From assembly GCA_947165025.1 (NCBI GenBank), contig CAMUYQ010000016.1:1-34945 (forward strand): DNA of 34,945 bases. The letters are read 5' to 3'. How positions within the stretch are numbered: position 1 is the stretch's first letter; each line of letters opens with the position of its first letter. Shown in pieces: positions 24,014-33,347 of the stretch. Under the pieces are notes generated by a model, which had not been told where the DNA came from, made no database searches, and was given only the letters and a program-made list of their open reading frames with translations. Source of the stretch: an uncultured Lachnospiraceae bacterium (GTDB lineage Bacteria > Bacillota > Clostridia > Lachnospirales > Lachnospiraceae). The translations under genes and the position numbers were made by a program.

Positions 24014-25576
24014 ATGTCGGATTACATCTTGGAAATGAATCATATTACGAAGGAATTCTCCGGAGTAAAGGCTCTTGACGATGTTAATCTTAAGGTTAAA
24101 AAAGGCGAGATCCACGCTATATGCGGTGAGAACGGTGCCGGCAAGTCCACCCTGATGAATGTTTTATCGGGCGTATATCCTTTCGGAACGTACGACGGAG
24201 ACATCTTGTACAAAGGTGAACACTGCAAATTCCACAACCTTAGGGATTCCGAAGCAAAAGGAATAGTTATCATCCATCAGGAGCTGGCGCTCAGCCCACT
24301 GCTTTCCGTTGCGGAGAACGTGTTCATTGGTAACGAGCAGACAAGCAGTAAGGGTATCATAGACTGGACACGAACAAGAAGCCGTGCCCAGGAAATGCTT
24401 GCAAAGGTAGGGCTTGAGCATGAAGATGTCAACGTTCCTATCAACACTCTCGGTGTAGGCAAGCAGCAGCTTATAGAGATCGCCAAGGCAATGGCGAAGA
24501 AGGTTGAACTTCTGATACTTGATGAGCCCACAGCAGCTCTTAACGATGAAGAGAGCCGTAAGCTTCTCGACATTATGCTTCAGTTAAAATCGCAGGGCAT
24601 CACATGTATCATCATCTCTCATAAACTTAATGAGATCGAATACGTTTCCGATTCGGTAACGATCATCCGTGACGGTAAGACGATCGAGACTCTCGTAAAG
24701 GGAGTGGATGATTATTCCGAAGACCGGGTCATCAAGGGTATGGTTGGCCGTGAGATGACAAACCGTTATCCCGTAAGGGAAGGTGTAGAGATCGGTGACG
24801 TTATATTCGAAGTAAAGAACTGGAATGTATTTCATCCCGATGACGAACATCGCCAGATGCTCAAGGATATAAACATCCAGGTCAGAGCCGGAGAAGTTGT
24901 AGGTCTTGCGGGCCTGATGGGAGCCGGAAGAACAGAACTTGCGATGAGTCTGTTCGGAAGAAGCTACGGACAGAAGATATCGGGATCGATATTCATAAAC
25001 GGTAAAGAAGTACATATCAAGACGGTCAAAGATGCCGTTAAGAACAAACTGGCTTATATCTCCGAGGACAGAAAGACATACGGTCTTAATCTGATCGGTG
25101 ATGTAAAAGAAAACATGACGATCGCAGCAAGACCTTTCTTCTTCTCGAAGAACGGTGTCATAAATGAAAATGATGAGATCGTTGCGGCACAGGAATACAA
25201 AGAGCGAATTAACGTCAAAGCCAATTCCATCAATCAGGTAGTCGGATCTCTTTCCGGCGGAAACCAGCAGAAGGTTGTCGTTGCAAAGTGGATGCTGACA
25301 CAGCCCGATGTACTGATCATGGACGAACCTACAAGAGGTATAGACGTAGGTGCTAAATATGAGATCTATTGTGTAATCAATGAACTTGCCAAAGCAGGAA
25401 AAGCGGTCATCGTCATCTCGTCGGAAATGCCCGAGATCATCGGTACATGCGACAGGTGTTACGTTATCAACGAAGGAGAGATCGCGGGAGAACTGAACAG
25501 GGACGAGTTCTCACAGGAGCGTATCATGCAGCTTATAATGGCTCATATGAGAAAGGGAGATGGAAATGGAAACTAA
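24014..25576 (+). CDS. gguA: sugar ABC transporter ATP-binding protein (GguA/XylG type)
   Basis: A 520-residue protein with two fused ABC domains, as in monosaccharide (CUT2) importers. Domain 1 has Walker A GENGAGKS, signature LGVGKQQ and Walker B LLILDEPTAAL. Domain 2 (from about 270) has the degenerate Walker A GLMGAGRTE typical of CUT2, signature LSGGNQQK and VLIMDEPTRGID. It energises uptake of the sugar delivered by the ChvE-like protein. Overlap with the permease gene is 11 bases. Confidence 0.93.
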   Translation: MSDYILEMNHITKEFSGVKALDDVNLKVKKGEIHAICGENGAGKSTLMNVLSGVYPFGTYDGDILYKGEHCKFHNLRDSEAKGIVIIHQELALSPLLSVAENVFIGNEQTSSKGIIDWTRTRSRAQEMLAKVGLEHEDVNVPINTLGVGKQQLIEIAKAMAKKVELLILDEPTAALNDEESRKLLDIMLQLKSQGITCIIISHKLNEIEYVSDSVTIIRDGKTIETLVKGVDDYSEDRVIKGMVGREMTNRYPVREGVEIGDVIFEVKNWNVFHPDDEHRQMLKDINIQVRAGEVVGLAGLMGAGRTELAMSLFGRSYGQKISGSIFINGKEVHIKTVKDAVKNKLAYISEDRKTYGLNLIGDVKENMTIAARPFFFSKNGVINENDEIVAAQEYKERINVKANSINQVVGSLSGGNQQKVVVAKWMLTQPDVLIMDEPTRGIDVGAKYEIYCVINELAKAGKAVIVISSEMPEIIGTCDRCYVINEGEIAGELNRDEFSQERIMQLIMAHMRKGDGNGN

Positions 25577-26741
25577 AACCAAAAAAACTGTTAATATGGA
25601 TCTGAAACAGTACGGAATGTTCTTGATCCTGATAGGTATTTTTCTTTTATTCTATATCACGACAAAGGGCGCAAATGCGGTTCCCTTCAATATCAACAAC
25701 CTGATCATGCAGAACGGATATGTCGTTATTCTTGCGATAGGTATGCTGCTCTGTGTACTGACCGGTAACATCGACCTTGGTGTAGGTTCGGTTGTTGCGG
25801 TAACAGGATCGGTTGCCGGTATCATAATGATAGACTACAAGATGAACATGTGGGTTGCTATCATTGCAGCGCTTGCGGTAGGTATCATTACCGGACTGTT
25901 TGCCGGATTCTTTATCGCATACCTGAGCATACCGCCTTTCGTCGTAACGCTGGCAACGATGCTTATGGGAAGAGGACTTACTTATACACTTCTCCAGGCA
26001 CAGACAAAGGGTCCCTTTACTGATTCATACAACTTTGTCGGAGCAGGATTTTTGCCGACGTTTAAGATAGCGTTTATGGACGGAACACTTGATCTTGTCA
26101 GTATTGCTGTTGCGATCCTTGCTTCGATCGCACTGATCGTATCCGAAATAAAGGATTACAGGACCAAGAAGAAATACAACTTTGCGGTTTATCCGGTATG
26201 GCAGATCGCACTTAAGCTTGTGATCATGCTGTTCATCATCTGGTTCTTCTTCACAAAGCTTGCTATGTGTAACGGACTTCCTTTCGTTCTACTGATCATG
26301 GCGATCCTTATATTCGCATACGGATTCATCACAAGTAAGACCGTTGCAGGCCGTCAGATATATGCTCTCGGCGGAAACAGAAAGGCAGCAAACCTTTCCG
26401 GTATCGATACGAACAAGGTTTTCTTCTGGGTATATGTTAACATGGGATTCCTGTCATCAATAGCAGGTATCGTGCTTGCAGCAAGAAACGGATCGGCTAC
26501 ACCGAAGGCCGGTGACGGATTCGAAATGGATGCGATCGCATCATGTTACATCGGTGGTGCTGCGGTTGCCGGTGGTGCCGGATCGATAGTCGGAGCAGTT
26601 GTCGGTGCGTTCATCATGGGTATCCTTAACAACGGAATGTCACTGATGGGATTCACGACAGATGTACAGAAGATCTTCAAGGGTGTAGTTCTTCTCCTTG
26701 CTGTTACACTTGATGTCCTTTCAAAGAGAAAGAAGAAATAA
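25566..26741 (+). CDS. gguB: sugar ABC transporter permease (GguB/XylH type)
   Basis: A 391-residue protein with about ten membrane helices. It has the CUT2 permease motifs TGNIDLGVGSVVAVTGSVAG near the N-terminus, GRQIYALGGNRKAANLSGI, and the C-terminal GGAAVAGGAGSIVGAVVGAF. The start is either ATG 25560 or 25566; I choose 25566 because gggag (25555-25559) directly abuts the first. A strong terminator follows, closing the three-gene operon. Confidence 0.92.
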   Translation: METKTKKTVNMDLKQYGMFLILIGIFLLFYITTKGANAVPFNINNLIMQNGYVVILAIGMLLCVLTGNIDLGVGSVVAVTGSVAGIIMIDYKMNMWVAIIAALAVGIITGLFAGFFIAYLSIPPFVVTLATMLMGRGLTYTLLQAQTKGPFTDSYNFVGAGFLPTFKIAFMDGTLDLVSIAVAILASIALIVSEIKDYRTKKKYNFAVYPVWQIALKLVIMLFIIWFFFTKLAMCNGLPFVLLIMAILIFAYGFITSKTVAGRQIYALGGNRKAANLSGIDTNKVFFWVYVNMGFLSSIAGIVLAARNGSATPKAGDGFEMDAIASCYIGGAAVAGGAGSIVGAVVGAFIMGILNNGMSLMGFTTDVQKIFKGVVLLLAVTLDVLSKRKKK

Positions 26742-26763
26742 GTGCAGTAAATCAAAAATGTTT

Positions 26764-26803
26764 ACAAGGCTGCGGTGTGTTCCGCAGCCTTGTTGTTTAT
26801 TTA
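26764..26803 (+). terminator. terminator after gguB
   Basis: A 12-bp perfect stem, acaaggctgcgg / ccgcagccttgt, with loop tgtgtt, followed by T-rich tgtttattt. It separates the transport operon from the two-component system. Its tail overlaps the -35 of the next promoter. Confidence 0.9.
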
Positions 26804-26821
26804 CCGGTGCAATGATAGAAT
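26793..26821 (+). promoter_or_regulatory. promoter of the two-component/sugar-binding operon
   Basis: TTGTTT (26793-26798), a 17-bp spacer and TAGAAT (26816-26821) with an extended TGA just upstream. The gene's ribosome site aaggagg and ATG 26862 follow about 30 bases later. Confidence 0.55.
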
Positions 26822-26861
26822 TAATAAGTGACTGCAAAATGCGGTCGTTTAAGGAGGATCC

Positions 26862-28454
26862 ATGGATCTGTACAAAGTATTACTCGTTGATGACGAGGAA
26901 GAAGTAAGAGAAGCTATCAGAAAAAGAATAAACTGGGAAGAGATAGGATTCACTGTTGTCGGGACTGCCGAGAACGGCGAGGAAGCACTGGAGCTTGCGG
27001 AAAGCTGTGAGCCTGATGTTGTCATGACGGATATCCAGATGCCCTTTATGGACGGGATCACTCTTCTTAAAAGGCTCAAGGAAAAGATCCCCGATCTTCG
27101 CAGTGTCATATTTTCCGGATACGATGATTTTGAATACGCCAAGGAAGCCATCCGTCTCGAGGCCGAGGAGTACATACTGAAACCCGTTGATGCGGATGAA
27201 CTGAGAAACATCTTCAAAAGGATCAAGGAAAGACTTGATGAACAGATTGAGCAGAGACGAAATGTAGAGCAGCTGTCCAAGTATTACGAAGAGAGCAGAC
27301 CCATGATGAAGGAGCAGCTCATCATAGGACTTCTTGAAGGCAGGGAGCTTCAGTTCGATCTTGAAAGATATCAGAAGGATTTCGATCTTCAGCTGGAGTC
27401 GGCATTTTACTGTGCCGGCGCGTTCAGGATCACACCGGATCCCGAACACAAAGAGATACTTGATAAAAAGCTGATGGCACTTTCTCTTCAGCGGATCGTT
27501 ACGGACAGATTCAAAGAAGTTCTTCCTGTTGAGGCATTTGTGTATCTTGATACAGTATGTGTTCTTGCAAGATTAAAGAGTACGGACCAGCATGCGGTCT
27601 TCATCGAGGAGATGGATAAGATCTGCAAGATAGCACACAAGTCCCTCGGTGCAAATGTGTCGGCAGGGATCGGAAGAACATACGGAAACGCAGAGAGTAT
27701 ACATACATCATTTCTTGAGGCCAAGGATGCTTTTCATTACAGGATACTTGTAGATGAGAACCAGGCACTGTGCATAAGCGATGTGGAACCTTCGGCACCT
27801 GTAGAGGATTACATCAGCGAGAAACAGATCCGTCATATAATGAGGCAGGTCAAGCTCGGAACGAAGGAAAGTCTTGAAAAAGAGATCAGGGATTTTATCG
27901 AGAAGCTTAAGAGATCGGACATAAATCTGAGCCAGCTTCAGGTATTCTATGCAGAGTTCATGGTCGAGCTCATGCGCCTGTGCAGAGGACACAACATAAG
28001 CATCTCCCAGTCCGGACTTGGCGGAGTCAACATCAATGAAGAGCTCGCGTCATTTTCCTCGATGGATGATTTTGCCGACAGGCTGATCGAGCTTACCGAA
28101 GTGCTGTGGGAAAAGATCAGCAGTGGGCGTCTTGATACGACGAAGAAACTTGCCGAGGATGCGAAGCAGTATATCGCTGATCATTTTGCCGACAGCAGGC
28201 TGTCGGTTGATGATATATGTTCTCATTTGGGAGTCGGGACATCATATTTTTCTTCCGTCTTTAAAAAGGAAACCGGAAAAAGTTTTGTTACCTATCTGAC
28301 GGAAGTGAGGATGAACGAAGCACAGAAGCTTCTTGATTCAACAGATGAAAAGAGTTATATAATCGCGGGAATGGTAGGGTATGAAGAACCCAACTATTTC
28401 AGCTATGTTTTCAAAAAACACTTTGGTATATCGCCTTCAAAATACAGACAATAA
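26862..28454 (+). CDS. AraC-type response regulator (YesN-like)
   Basis: A 530-residue regulator. Residues 1-125 are a receiver domain with acidic pocket LLVDDEEE, phospho-acceptor Asp57 (VVMTDIQMPFMDG), and Lys in LKPVDADEL. A middle region of about 300 residues is typical of long YesN proteins. Residues about 430-530 are an AraC helix-turn-helix pair ending NYFSYVFKKHFGISPSKYRQ. It is presumably phosphorylated by the sensor encoded immediately after (start directly follows its stop). Target promoters are probably the adjacent sugar transport genes. Confidence 0.92.
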   Translation: MDLYKVLLVDDEEEVREAIRKRINWEEIGFTVVGTAENGEEALELAESCEPDVVMTDIQMPFMDGITLLKRLKEKIPDLRSVIFSGYDDFEYAKEAIRLEAEEYILKPVDADELRNIFKRIKERLDEQIEQRRNVEQLSKYYEESRPMMKEQLIIGLLEGRELQFDLERYQKDFDLQLESAFYCAGAFRITPDPEHKEILDKKLMALSLQRIVTDRFKEVLPVEAFVYLDTVCVLARLKSTDQHAVFIEEMDKICKIAHKSLGANVSAGIGRTYGNAESIHTSFLEAKDAFHYRILVDENQALCISDVEPSAPVEDYISEKQIRHIMRQVKLGTKESLEKEIRDFIEKLKRSDINLSQLQVFYAEFMVELMRLCRGHNISISQSGLGGVNINEELASFSSMDDFADRLIELTEVLWEKISSGRLDTTKKLAEDAKQYIADHFADSRLSVDDICSHLGVGTSYFSSVFKKETGKSFVTYLTEVRMNEAQKLLDSTDEKSYIIAGMVGYEEPNYFSYVFKKHFGISPSKYRQ

Positions 28455-30266
28455 ATGAGATTTATCGGACCGATCAAAGACGAATACAAAAAAAGAAGTC
28501 TCCAGTGGACTATCTCCCTGTCATTTACGGCGATAGCTTTTATCAGCATCGCTTCCATGGCGATCGCTTTCTATACCCATTCCATCAACACTCTCCGAAC
28601 AAATACGATCAAACAGAATGAACAGATCGTCGATCAGGTGAGCTGGAATCTGAACTCATATCTTCGAAACATGATGAGCATTTCCGACACGATGTGCTAC
28701 AGCGTTATCAAGAACAGGAACCTGACAAACGAGCGCATCAATGAGGAGATGAATCTTCTGTATGAAGCCAACAAGGACAACCTTACAAGTATAGTATGCG
28801 CAACGGGCGACGGTGCCATAATCGCGGCTTCTCCCGTATCGTCGAGAAAGAGCGGAGTGGATCTGAAGAAACAGGAGTGGTTTCAGAATGCATTCGATGA
28901 GATAGAGAATCTGCATTTTTCGGTACCGCACGTACAGAATATTTTTGAGGACAGTAACTACAGATATTACTGGGTAGTGTCACTCTCAAGGAGTGTCGAG
29001 CTGACCTTCCTCGGAAACGTCAGGAACGGAGTGCTGCTCGTTGACATGAACTACAGCGGGATCGAGCAGATGTTTGAAAATGTCAATGACGGCGGAGTTG
29101 GGTTCGTATATCTGTGCGATTCGGACGGAAAGATAATCTATCATCCGATGCAGAAGGCAATATATGCAGGACTTGTAAACGAGAACAATCTGGCACACTG
29201 CCATTATGCGGACGGTGCGTATTCGGAAAAGTTTGACGGTCAGGAAAGAGATGTTGTTGTCAAAACCGTCGGATACACAGGATGGAAGATAATAAGCGTC
29301 ACTCCGACAAGTGAGCTTGCTCTTGATATGGGACAGATGAGAAATTATCTTCTGATGGTAGCTATTACCGTACTTATCCTGATAGTTGTCGGAAACTATA
29401 TCATATCCTATGTTGTTACCGATCCGATCAGAAAACTCGAGGATTCGATCGCATATCTTGAGGAAGGTGTTACCGGGCAGGATGTCATGAACGAGGATGA
29501 GATCTTCATCGGAGGATCGCATGAGATCAGGCATCTGGGCAGAACGATCAAATCCATGATCCGTCAGATGAGAAAGCTGACAGATGAAATGGTTAAGGAG
29601 CAGAAAGCAAAACGTAAGAGTGAGCTTGATGCGCTCCAGAGTCAGATCAATCCGCACTTTTTGTACAACACTCTTGATTCGGTCGTATGGATGATAGAAG
29701 GTGAGCGCTATAAGGATGCGATCTCCATGGTGACAGCACTCGCACAGCTCTTCAGGATATCACTCAGCAAAGGTAACAACATCATATCCATACATGATGA
29801 GATCATCCATGCGAAAAACTATCTGAACATACAGAAGGTAAGATACAAGAACAAATTCTCGGCAACAATCGATATAGATCCTGCTATCGAAAACTGTGCG
29901 ACCATCAAACTGATCGTCCAGCCGCTTCTTGAGAACGCCATTTATTACGGTGTGGAACATATGGATGGTGAGGGAGAGATCACGCTTCGCGGATATGAAA
30001 AAGACGGGGATGTTTATATCTCCGTATCGGATAACGGAATGGGAATCCCCGAGGAAGTCAGACAGACACTTCTTACCGATAAGGCAAGGAGCCGCGGAAA
30101 GGGATCCGGTATCGGCCTGTGGAATGTTAATCAGAGAATACAGATATATTTTAAGGGCGATTACGGCCTCATCATCGAAAGCGAACTTGATGAGGGCACG
30201 ACTGTAACGATCCATCTTCCGAAGATACCCATTGAGGAATACAGAAAGGAGGAAGGCAAGTCATGA
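28455..30266 (+). CDS. sensor histidine kinase (YesM-like)
   Basis: A 603-residue membrane kinase. The first helix is at about 18-38, then an extracytoplasmic Cache-like domain to about 290, a second helix (about 295-318), HAMP (320-372), and the His_kinase domain QSQINPHFLYNTL with His401. The ATPase domain has LLENAIYYG, DNGMGIP and GSGIGLWNVNQRI. The start directly follows the regulator stop, and it ends ATGA into the next gene, a membrane-tethered sugar-binding protein that may be its co-sensor. Confidence 0.93.
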   Translation: MRFIGPIKDEYKKRSLQWTISLSFTAIAFISIASMAIAFYTHSINTLRTNTIKQNEQIVDQVSWNLNSYLRNMMSISDTMCYSVIKNRNLTNERINEEMNLLYEANKDNLTSIVCATGDGAIIAASPVSSRKSGVDLKKQEWFQNAFDEIENLHFSVPHVQNIFEDSNYRYYWVVSLSRSVELTFLGNVRNGVLLVDMNYSGIEQMFENVNDGGVGFVYLCDSDGKIIYHPMQKAIYAGLVNENNLAHCHYADGAYSEKFDGQERDVVVKTVGYTGWKIISVTPTSELALDMGQMRNYLLMVAITVLILIVVGNYIISYVVTDPIRKLEDSIAYLEEGVTGQDVMNEDEIFIGGSHEIRHLGRTIKSMIRQMRKLTDEMVKEQKAKRKSELDALQSQINPHFLYNTLDSVVWMIEGERYKDAISMVTALAQLFRISLSKGNNIISIHDEIIHAKNYLNIQKVRYKNKFSATIDIDPAIENCATIKLIVQPLLENAIYYGVEHMDGEGEITLRGYEKDGDVYISVSDNGMGIPEEVRQTLLTDKARSRGKGSGIGLWNVNQRIQIYFKGDYGLIIESELDEGTTVTIHLPKIPIEEYRKEEGKS

Positions 30267-31237
30267 AGAAGTTGACGGAGCACAGAAGGCTTCTTGTCGT
30301 GGCTATCCTTCTGGTGATCTTTCTTGTTACGGCTATATCACAGATATATCTCCAGACACCGAAGAGTGAAACGAGAAAACACGTATCCCTTATCGTGTAC
30401 GGCGAAGATACAGAAAGATGGGAAAACTTAAGAGATGGTGCAGCTCTTGTCTGTGAAGAAAAGAATTCGGGACTGAGTCTTCTTACGACACTATCGGAAG
30501 AAGATGTCAGTGAGCAGATAGAGATAATCGACAGGGAGATCGAGAACGGAGCGGATGCACTTATCATCGCACCGTGCAGCAGCCAGGATATAAGAGATCA
30601 TATAGAAAGAAAAAATCCCGGCATTCCGGTAGTGTTCGTGGAAGAAGTGTTATCTCTTGACGGAAGTCTTTCATGTATAACACCCGATGATTACAATATG
30701 GGTCATGAGCTGGGAGAAAACCTTGTTGAAAATGAATCCGGTATCGTAACTGTTGCGGTCATTTCAGACGAGCCGAAAAAGGACAGCGTTTCTCTTCGCG
30801 AAAAAGGATTCCTTGACGCGATAGAAGGAAAGGTCGGAAAGCTCATTACCTGGTCGGATACAGACAACAGGATGGGATCGGATAAGAGAACCTTTATCCA
30901 GAAGGCACTTGTGTCGGAGGCAACGGATGTGATCGTATCGTTTGACAATACGACAACGGATGCACTTATCGACGCTCTTTCAAACCTTAATGAGGAGAGA
31001 AGGATCTATTCGGTTTCGACATCAAACAAGGCTCTTTATAATCTGTACAGCAGGAAGATAATAACGCTCGCATACCCTAACGAGTATGCGATGGGATATC
31101 TTGCTGCGATGAATGTACTTGACAGACCGTATGCAGATAAGATGTACAGGGATAAGGAGATAGAATACAGAATAGTAAGAAAGGAGGATATGTATGATGA
31201 GGACAATCAGACACTTCTGTTCCCGTTTGTCAATTAG
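30263..31237 (+). CDS. membrane-tethered sugar-binding (type I periplasmic-binding) protein, likely co-sensor
   Basis: A 324-residue protein with a basic start (MKKLTEHRR) and an uncleaved-looking helix at about 10-29; there is no lipobox Cys. The rest is a RbsB/XylF-type binding fold: VSLIVYGEDTERW, ENGADALIIAPCSS, IPVVFVEE, CITPDDYNMGHELGENL, IVSFDNTTTDALIDAL. It overlaps the kinase by four bases and has no permease of its own. This topology and context resemble XylFII of the XylFII-LytS xylose sensor of Clostridium, so a ligand-presenting role for the kinase is likely; direct transport use is the alternative. Confidence 0.78.
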   Translation: MKKLTEHRRLLVVAILLVIFLVTAISQIYLQTPKSETRKHVSLIVYGEDTERWENLRDGAALVCEEKNSGLSLLTTLSEEDVSEQIEIIDREIENGADALIIAPCSSQDIRDHIERKNPGIPVVFVEEVLSLDGSLSCITPDDYNMGHELGENLVENESGIVTVAVISDEPKKDSVSLREKGFLDAIEGKVGKLITWSDTDNRMGSDKRTFIQKALVSEATDVIVSFDNTTTDALIDALSNLNEERRIYSVSTSNKALYNLYSRKIITLAYPNEYAMGYLAAMNVLDRPYADKMYRDKEIEYRIVRKEDMYDEDNQTLLFPFVN

Positions 31238-32270
31238 TGCGCTTATGATTTTCTCTTTCATTGCTGTTCTTCTTTCCGGATGTGCTTCTCAGACCGAGAC
31301 GGAGAAAAAAGAGATAAGGATCGCGGTACTGACATATGACGAATACGATACACTTGTCGATTCGATCACGAAAGAAATGACAAAATGGGGCAGACAGAAA
31401 GAAAAAGAGACCGGGATCAGGATCACGCTTGATATAGTTGGCGCAAAGAAAAGCCAGATGACCCAGAACAGTCAGGCCAGAAAATTCATAGAAGGAAACT
31501 ACGATGTGCTCTGTGTCAATCTTGTGGACAGGACCGACGCCACAGTTATAATCGACAGGGCGATGGCAAGTGATACACCCGTCATCTTCTTTAACAGGGA
31601 ACCCGTTGAGGAAGATCTTTCCAGATGGGACAAGCTGTATTACGTCGGCGCCGGATCCAGACAGTCGGGAGAGATGCAGGCGAAGATCATAATAGATGCG
31701 CTGAAGAATGAAAAGGAATTTGCTGCCGTTGATGCGAACAAAAACGGAACGATCCAGTATGTGATACTCGAAGGTGAGGCGGGCCACCAGGATACTCTGA
31801 TCAGAACGAACGTCTGCATAAACGAGCTGATCGAGGCCGGTTACAATCTTGAACGTCTCGGTGACGAATATGCAAACTGGGACAGGGATCAGGCGAGAAC
31901 GAAGATGAGGGAACTGATCAACAAGTATCCGTTCCAGATCGAGATGGTGATCGCAAACAATGATGACATGGCGCTTGGCGCGATAGATGCGATAGAGGAG
32001 ACAGACTATCCGCTCGATCCGCTTGTTGTCGGGATCAACGGAACGGAGGATGCGCTTGAGGCGATAAGGACGATGAAGCTTTACGGCAGCGTTTACAATG
32101 ACGTAAAGGGCCAGGGTGAAGTCATAATGGAGATGGCATATGCGCTTGCACTAAAAGAGCCGATCCCGTCATCGATCAAACTGACATTTGATAAATATGT
32201 GTTTAAGCCTTATAGTATTATAACGTATAACAATGTTCAGAAATATCTGAGTACAGGACAGAACCAGTAA
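31194..32270 (+). CDS. galactose/glucose-binding (MglB-like) lipoprotein
   Basis: A 358-residue lipoprotein. The signal peptide ends at LLSGCAS (lipobox Cys about 30), then a type I binding domain: DVLCVNLVDRTDATVIIDRA, TPVIFFNREPV, YYVGAGSRQSGEMQ, the calcium-site-like DANKNGTIQY loop of galactose-binding proteins, ILEGEAGHQD and IANNDDMALGAIDAI. It starts inside the preceding gene (44-base overlap) after aaggagg at 31181-31187. It may serve GguA/GguB as an alternative receptor or the sensor kinase; no other transporter adjoins it. Confidence 0.88.
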   Translation: MMRTIRHFCSRLSISALMIFSFIAVLLSGCASQTETEKKEIRIAVLTYDEYDTLVDSITKEMTKWGRQKEKETGIRITLDIVGAKKSQMTQNSQARKFIEGNYDVLCVNLVDRTDATVIIDRAMASDTPVIFFNREPVEEDLSRWDKLYYVGAGSRQSGEMQAKIIIDALKNEKEFAAVDANKNGTIQYVILEGEAGHQDTLIRTNVCINELIEAGYNLERLGDEYANWDRDQARTKMRELINKYPFQIEMVIANNDDMALGAIDAIEETDYPLDPLVVGINGTEDALEAIRTMKLYGSVYNDVKGQGEVIMEMAYALALKEPIPSSIKLTFDKYVFKPYSIITYNNVQKYLSTGQNQ

Positions 32271-32291
32271 ACCGGAACAAAGGAGATGAGG

Positions 32292-33332
32292 ATGCGGAAA
32301 TTTGAAGGCTACCAAAAGGGAATCAACTTCGGGGGATGGCTGTCCCAGTGTGTTTCATATGATGAAGAACACTTTGACGGATTCATTACCGAAAAGGATG
32401 TTGAAAGGATAGCATCATTCGGGCTTGATCATGTAAGGGTCCCCGTTGATTACGATGTGTTCATGAAAGAGCAGGCGGGACAGGATGTCGTAAACGAAAA
32501 GGGAATGTCCCATATCGATGAGTGTATCGGATGGTGCAAAGCACACGGACTGAACATGATCCTTGACCTTCACAAGGCAAAGGGTTACATGTTTGATTCA
32601 CAGGCTGTGTCCAATGCCGATGCGTTCTTTGTTGATCCCATGCTCCAGGAATCGTTTTACGAAACGTGGGAGATGTTTGCCGAAAAGTATGGAAGATACA
32701 GTGACATGCTTGCATTCGAACTTCTTAATGAAGTGGTCAATCCTGATTACGAATCGAAATGGAATGAGATCGCAACTACTGCGATAGAAAGGATCAGAAG
32801 GATCGCGCCCGACAGCTACATCATAGTCGGCGGTGTGAACTACAACAATGTCATTTCTGTTCCCGGGATTAATGTACCGACAGATGACAGGATCGTGTTT
32901 AATTTCCATTGCTACGAACCTCTCTGCTTTACGCATCAGAAAGCGTACTGGGTAGAAGGCATGACGGATGATTTTGACATGTCGTATCCGGAGAGCATAG
33001 AAGTGATAAGGCGTAAGAGCGAGGAGTTCTCCGAAAATCATATGGGGGCGGTCTTTGACAAATGCCTTGATAACGGCGGCCCTTTATTTGAAAAGATATT
33101 TGAGAGGGCAGTTAACTGTTCACGCGAAAAGAATGTCCCGTTATACTGCGGTGAGTACGGAGTCATCGACAGGGCACCTGTTGCAGATACGCTCAGATGG
33201 CTGACGGAGATCCATGAAAGCTTTGAGAAGTTTGGTATCGGAAGAGCTTTGTGGAATTATAAAAATAAAGATTTCGGGCTGATGGATGATCATTACGCAC
33301 CCATCCGCGATGAAATGATAAAGGTATTATAG
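32292..33332 (+). CDS. cytosolic glycoside hydrolase family 5 (cellulase-type) enzyme
   Basis: A 346-residue TIM-barrel hydrolase. GH5 landmarks: GINFGGWL, DHVRVPVDYD, the acid/base Glu in FELLNEVV, FNFHCYEPL and the nucleophile Glu in YCGEYGVID, ending in WNYKNKDFGLMD. No signal peptide or membrane helix is present, so it probably cleaves imported beta-glucan, mannan or xyloglucan oligosaccharides inside the cell. ATG 32292 is preferred over ATG 32286, which abuts aaaggag. It is 21 bases after the MglB-like gene and 15 before the symporter, hence the same operon. Confidence 0.88.
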   Translation: MRKFEGYQKGINFGGWLSQCVSYDEEHFDGFITEKDVERIASFGLDHVRVPVDYDVFMKEQAGQDVVNEKGMSHIDECIGWCKAHGLNMILDLHKAKGYMFDSQAVSNADAFFVDPMLQESFYETWEMFAEKYGRYSDMLAFELLNEVVNPDYESKWNEIATTAIERIRRIAPDSYIIVGGVNYNNVISVPGINVPTDDRIVFNFHCYEPLCFTHQKAYWVEGMTDDFDMSYPESIEVIRRKSEEFSENHMGAVFDKCLDNGGPLFEKIFERAVNCSREKNVPLYCGEYGVIDRAPVADTLRWLTEIHESFEKFGIGRALWNYKNKDFGLMDDHYAPIRDEMIKVL

Positions 33333-33347
33333 AAAGGGTAACAGATC

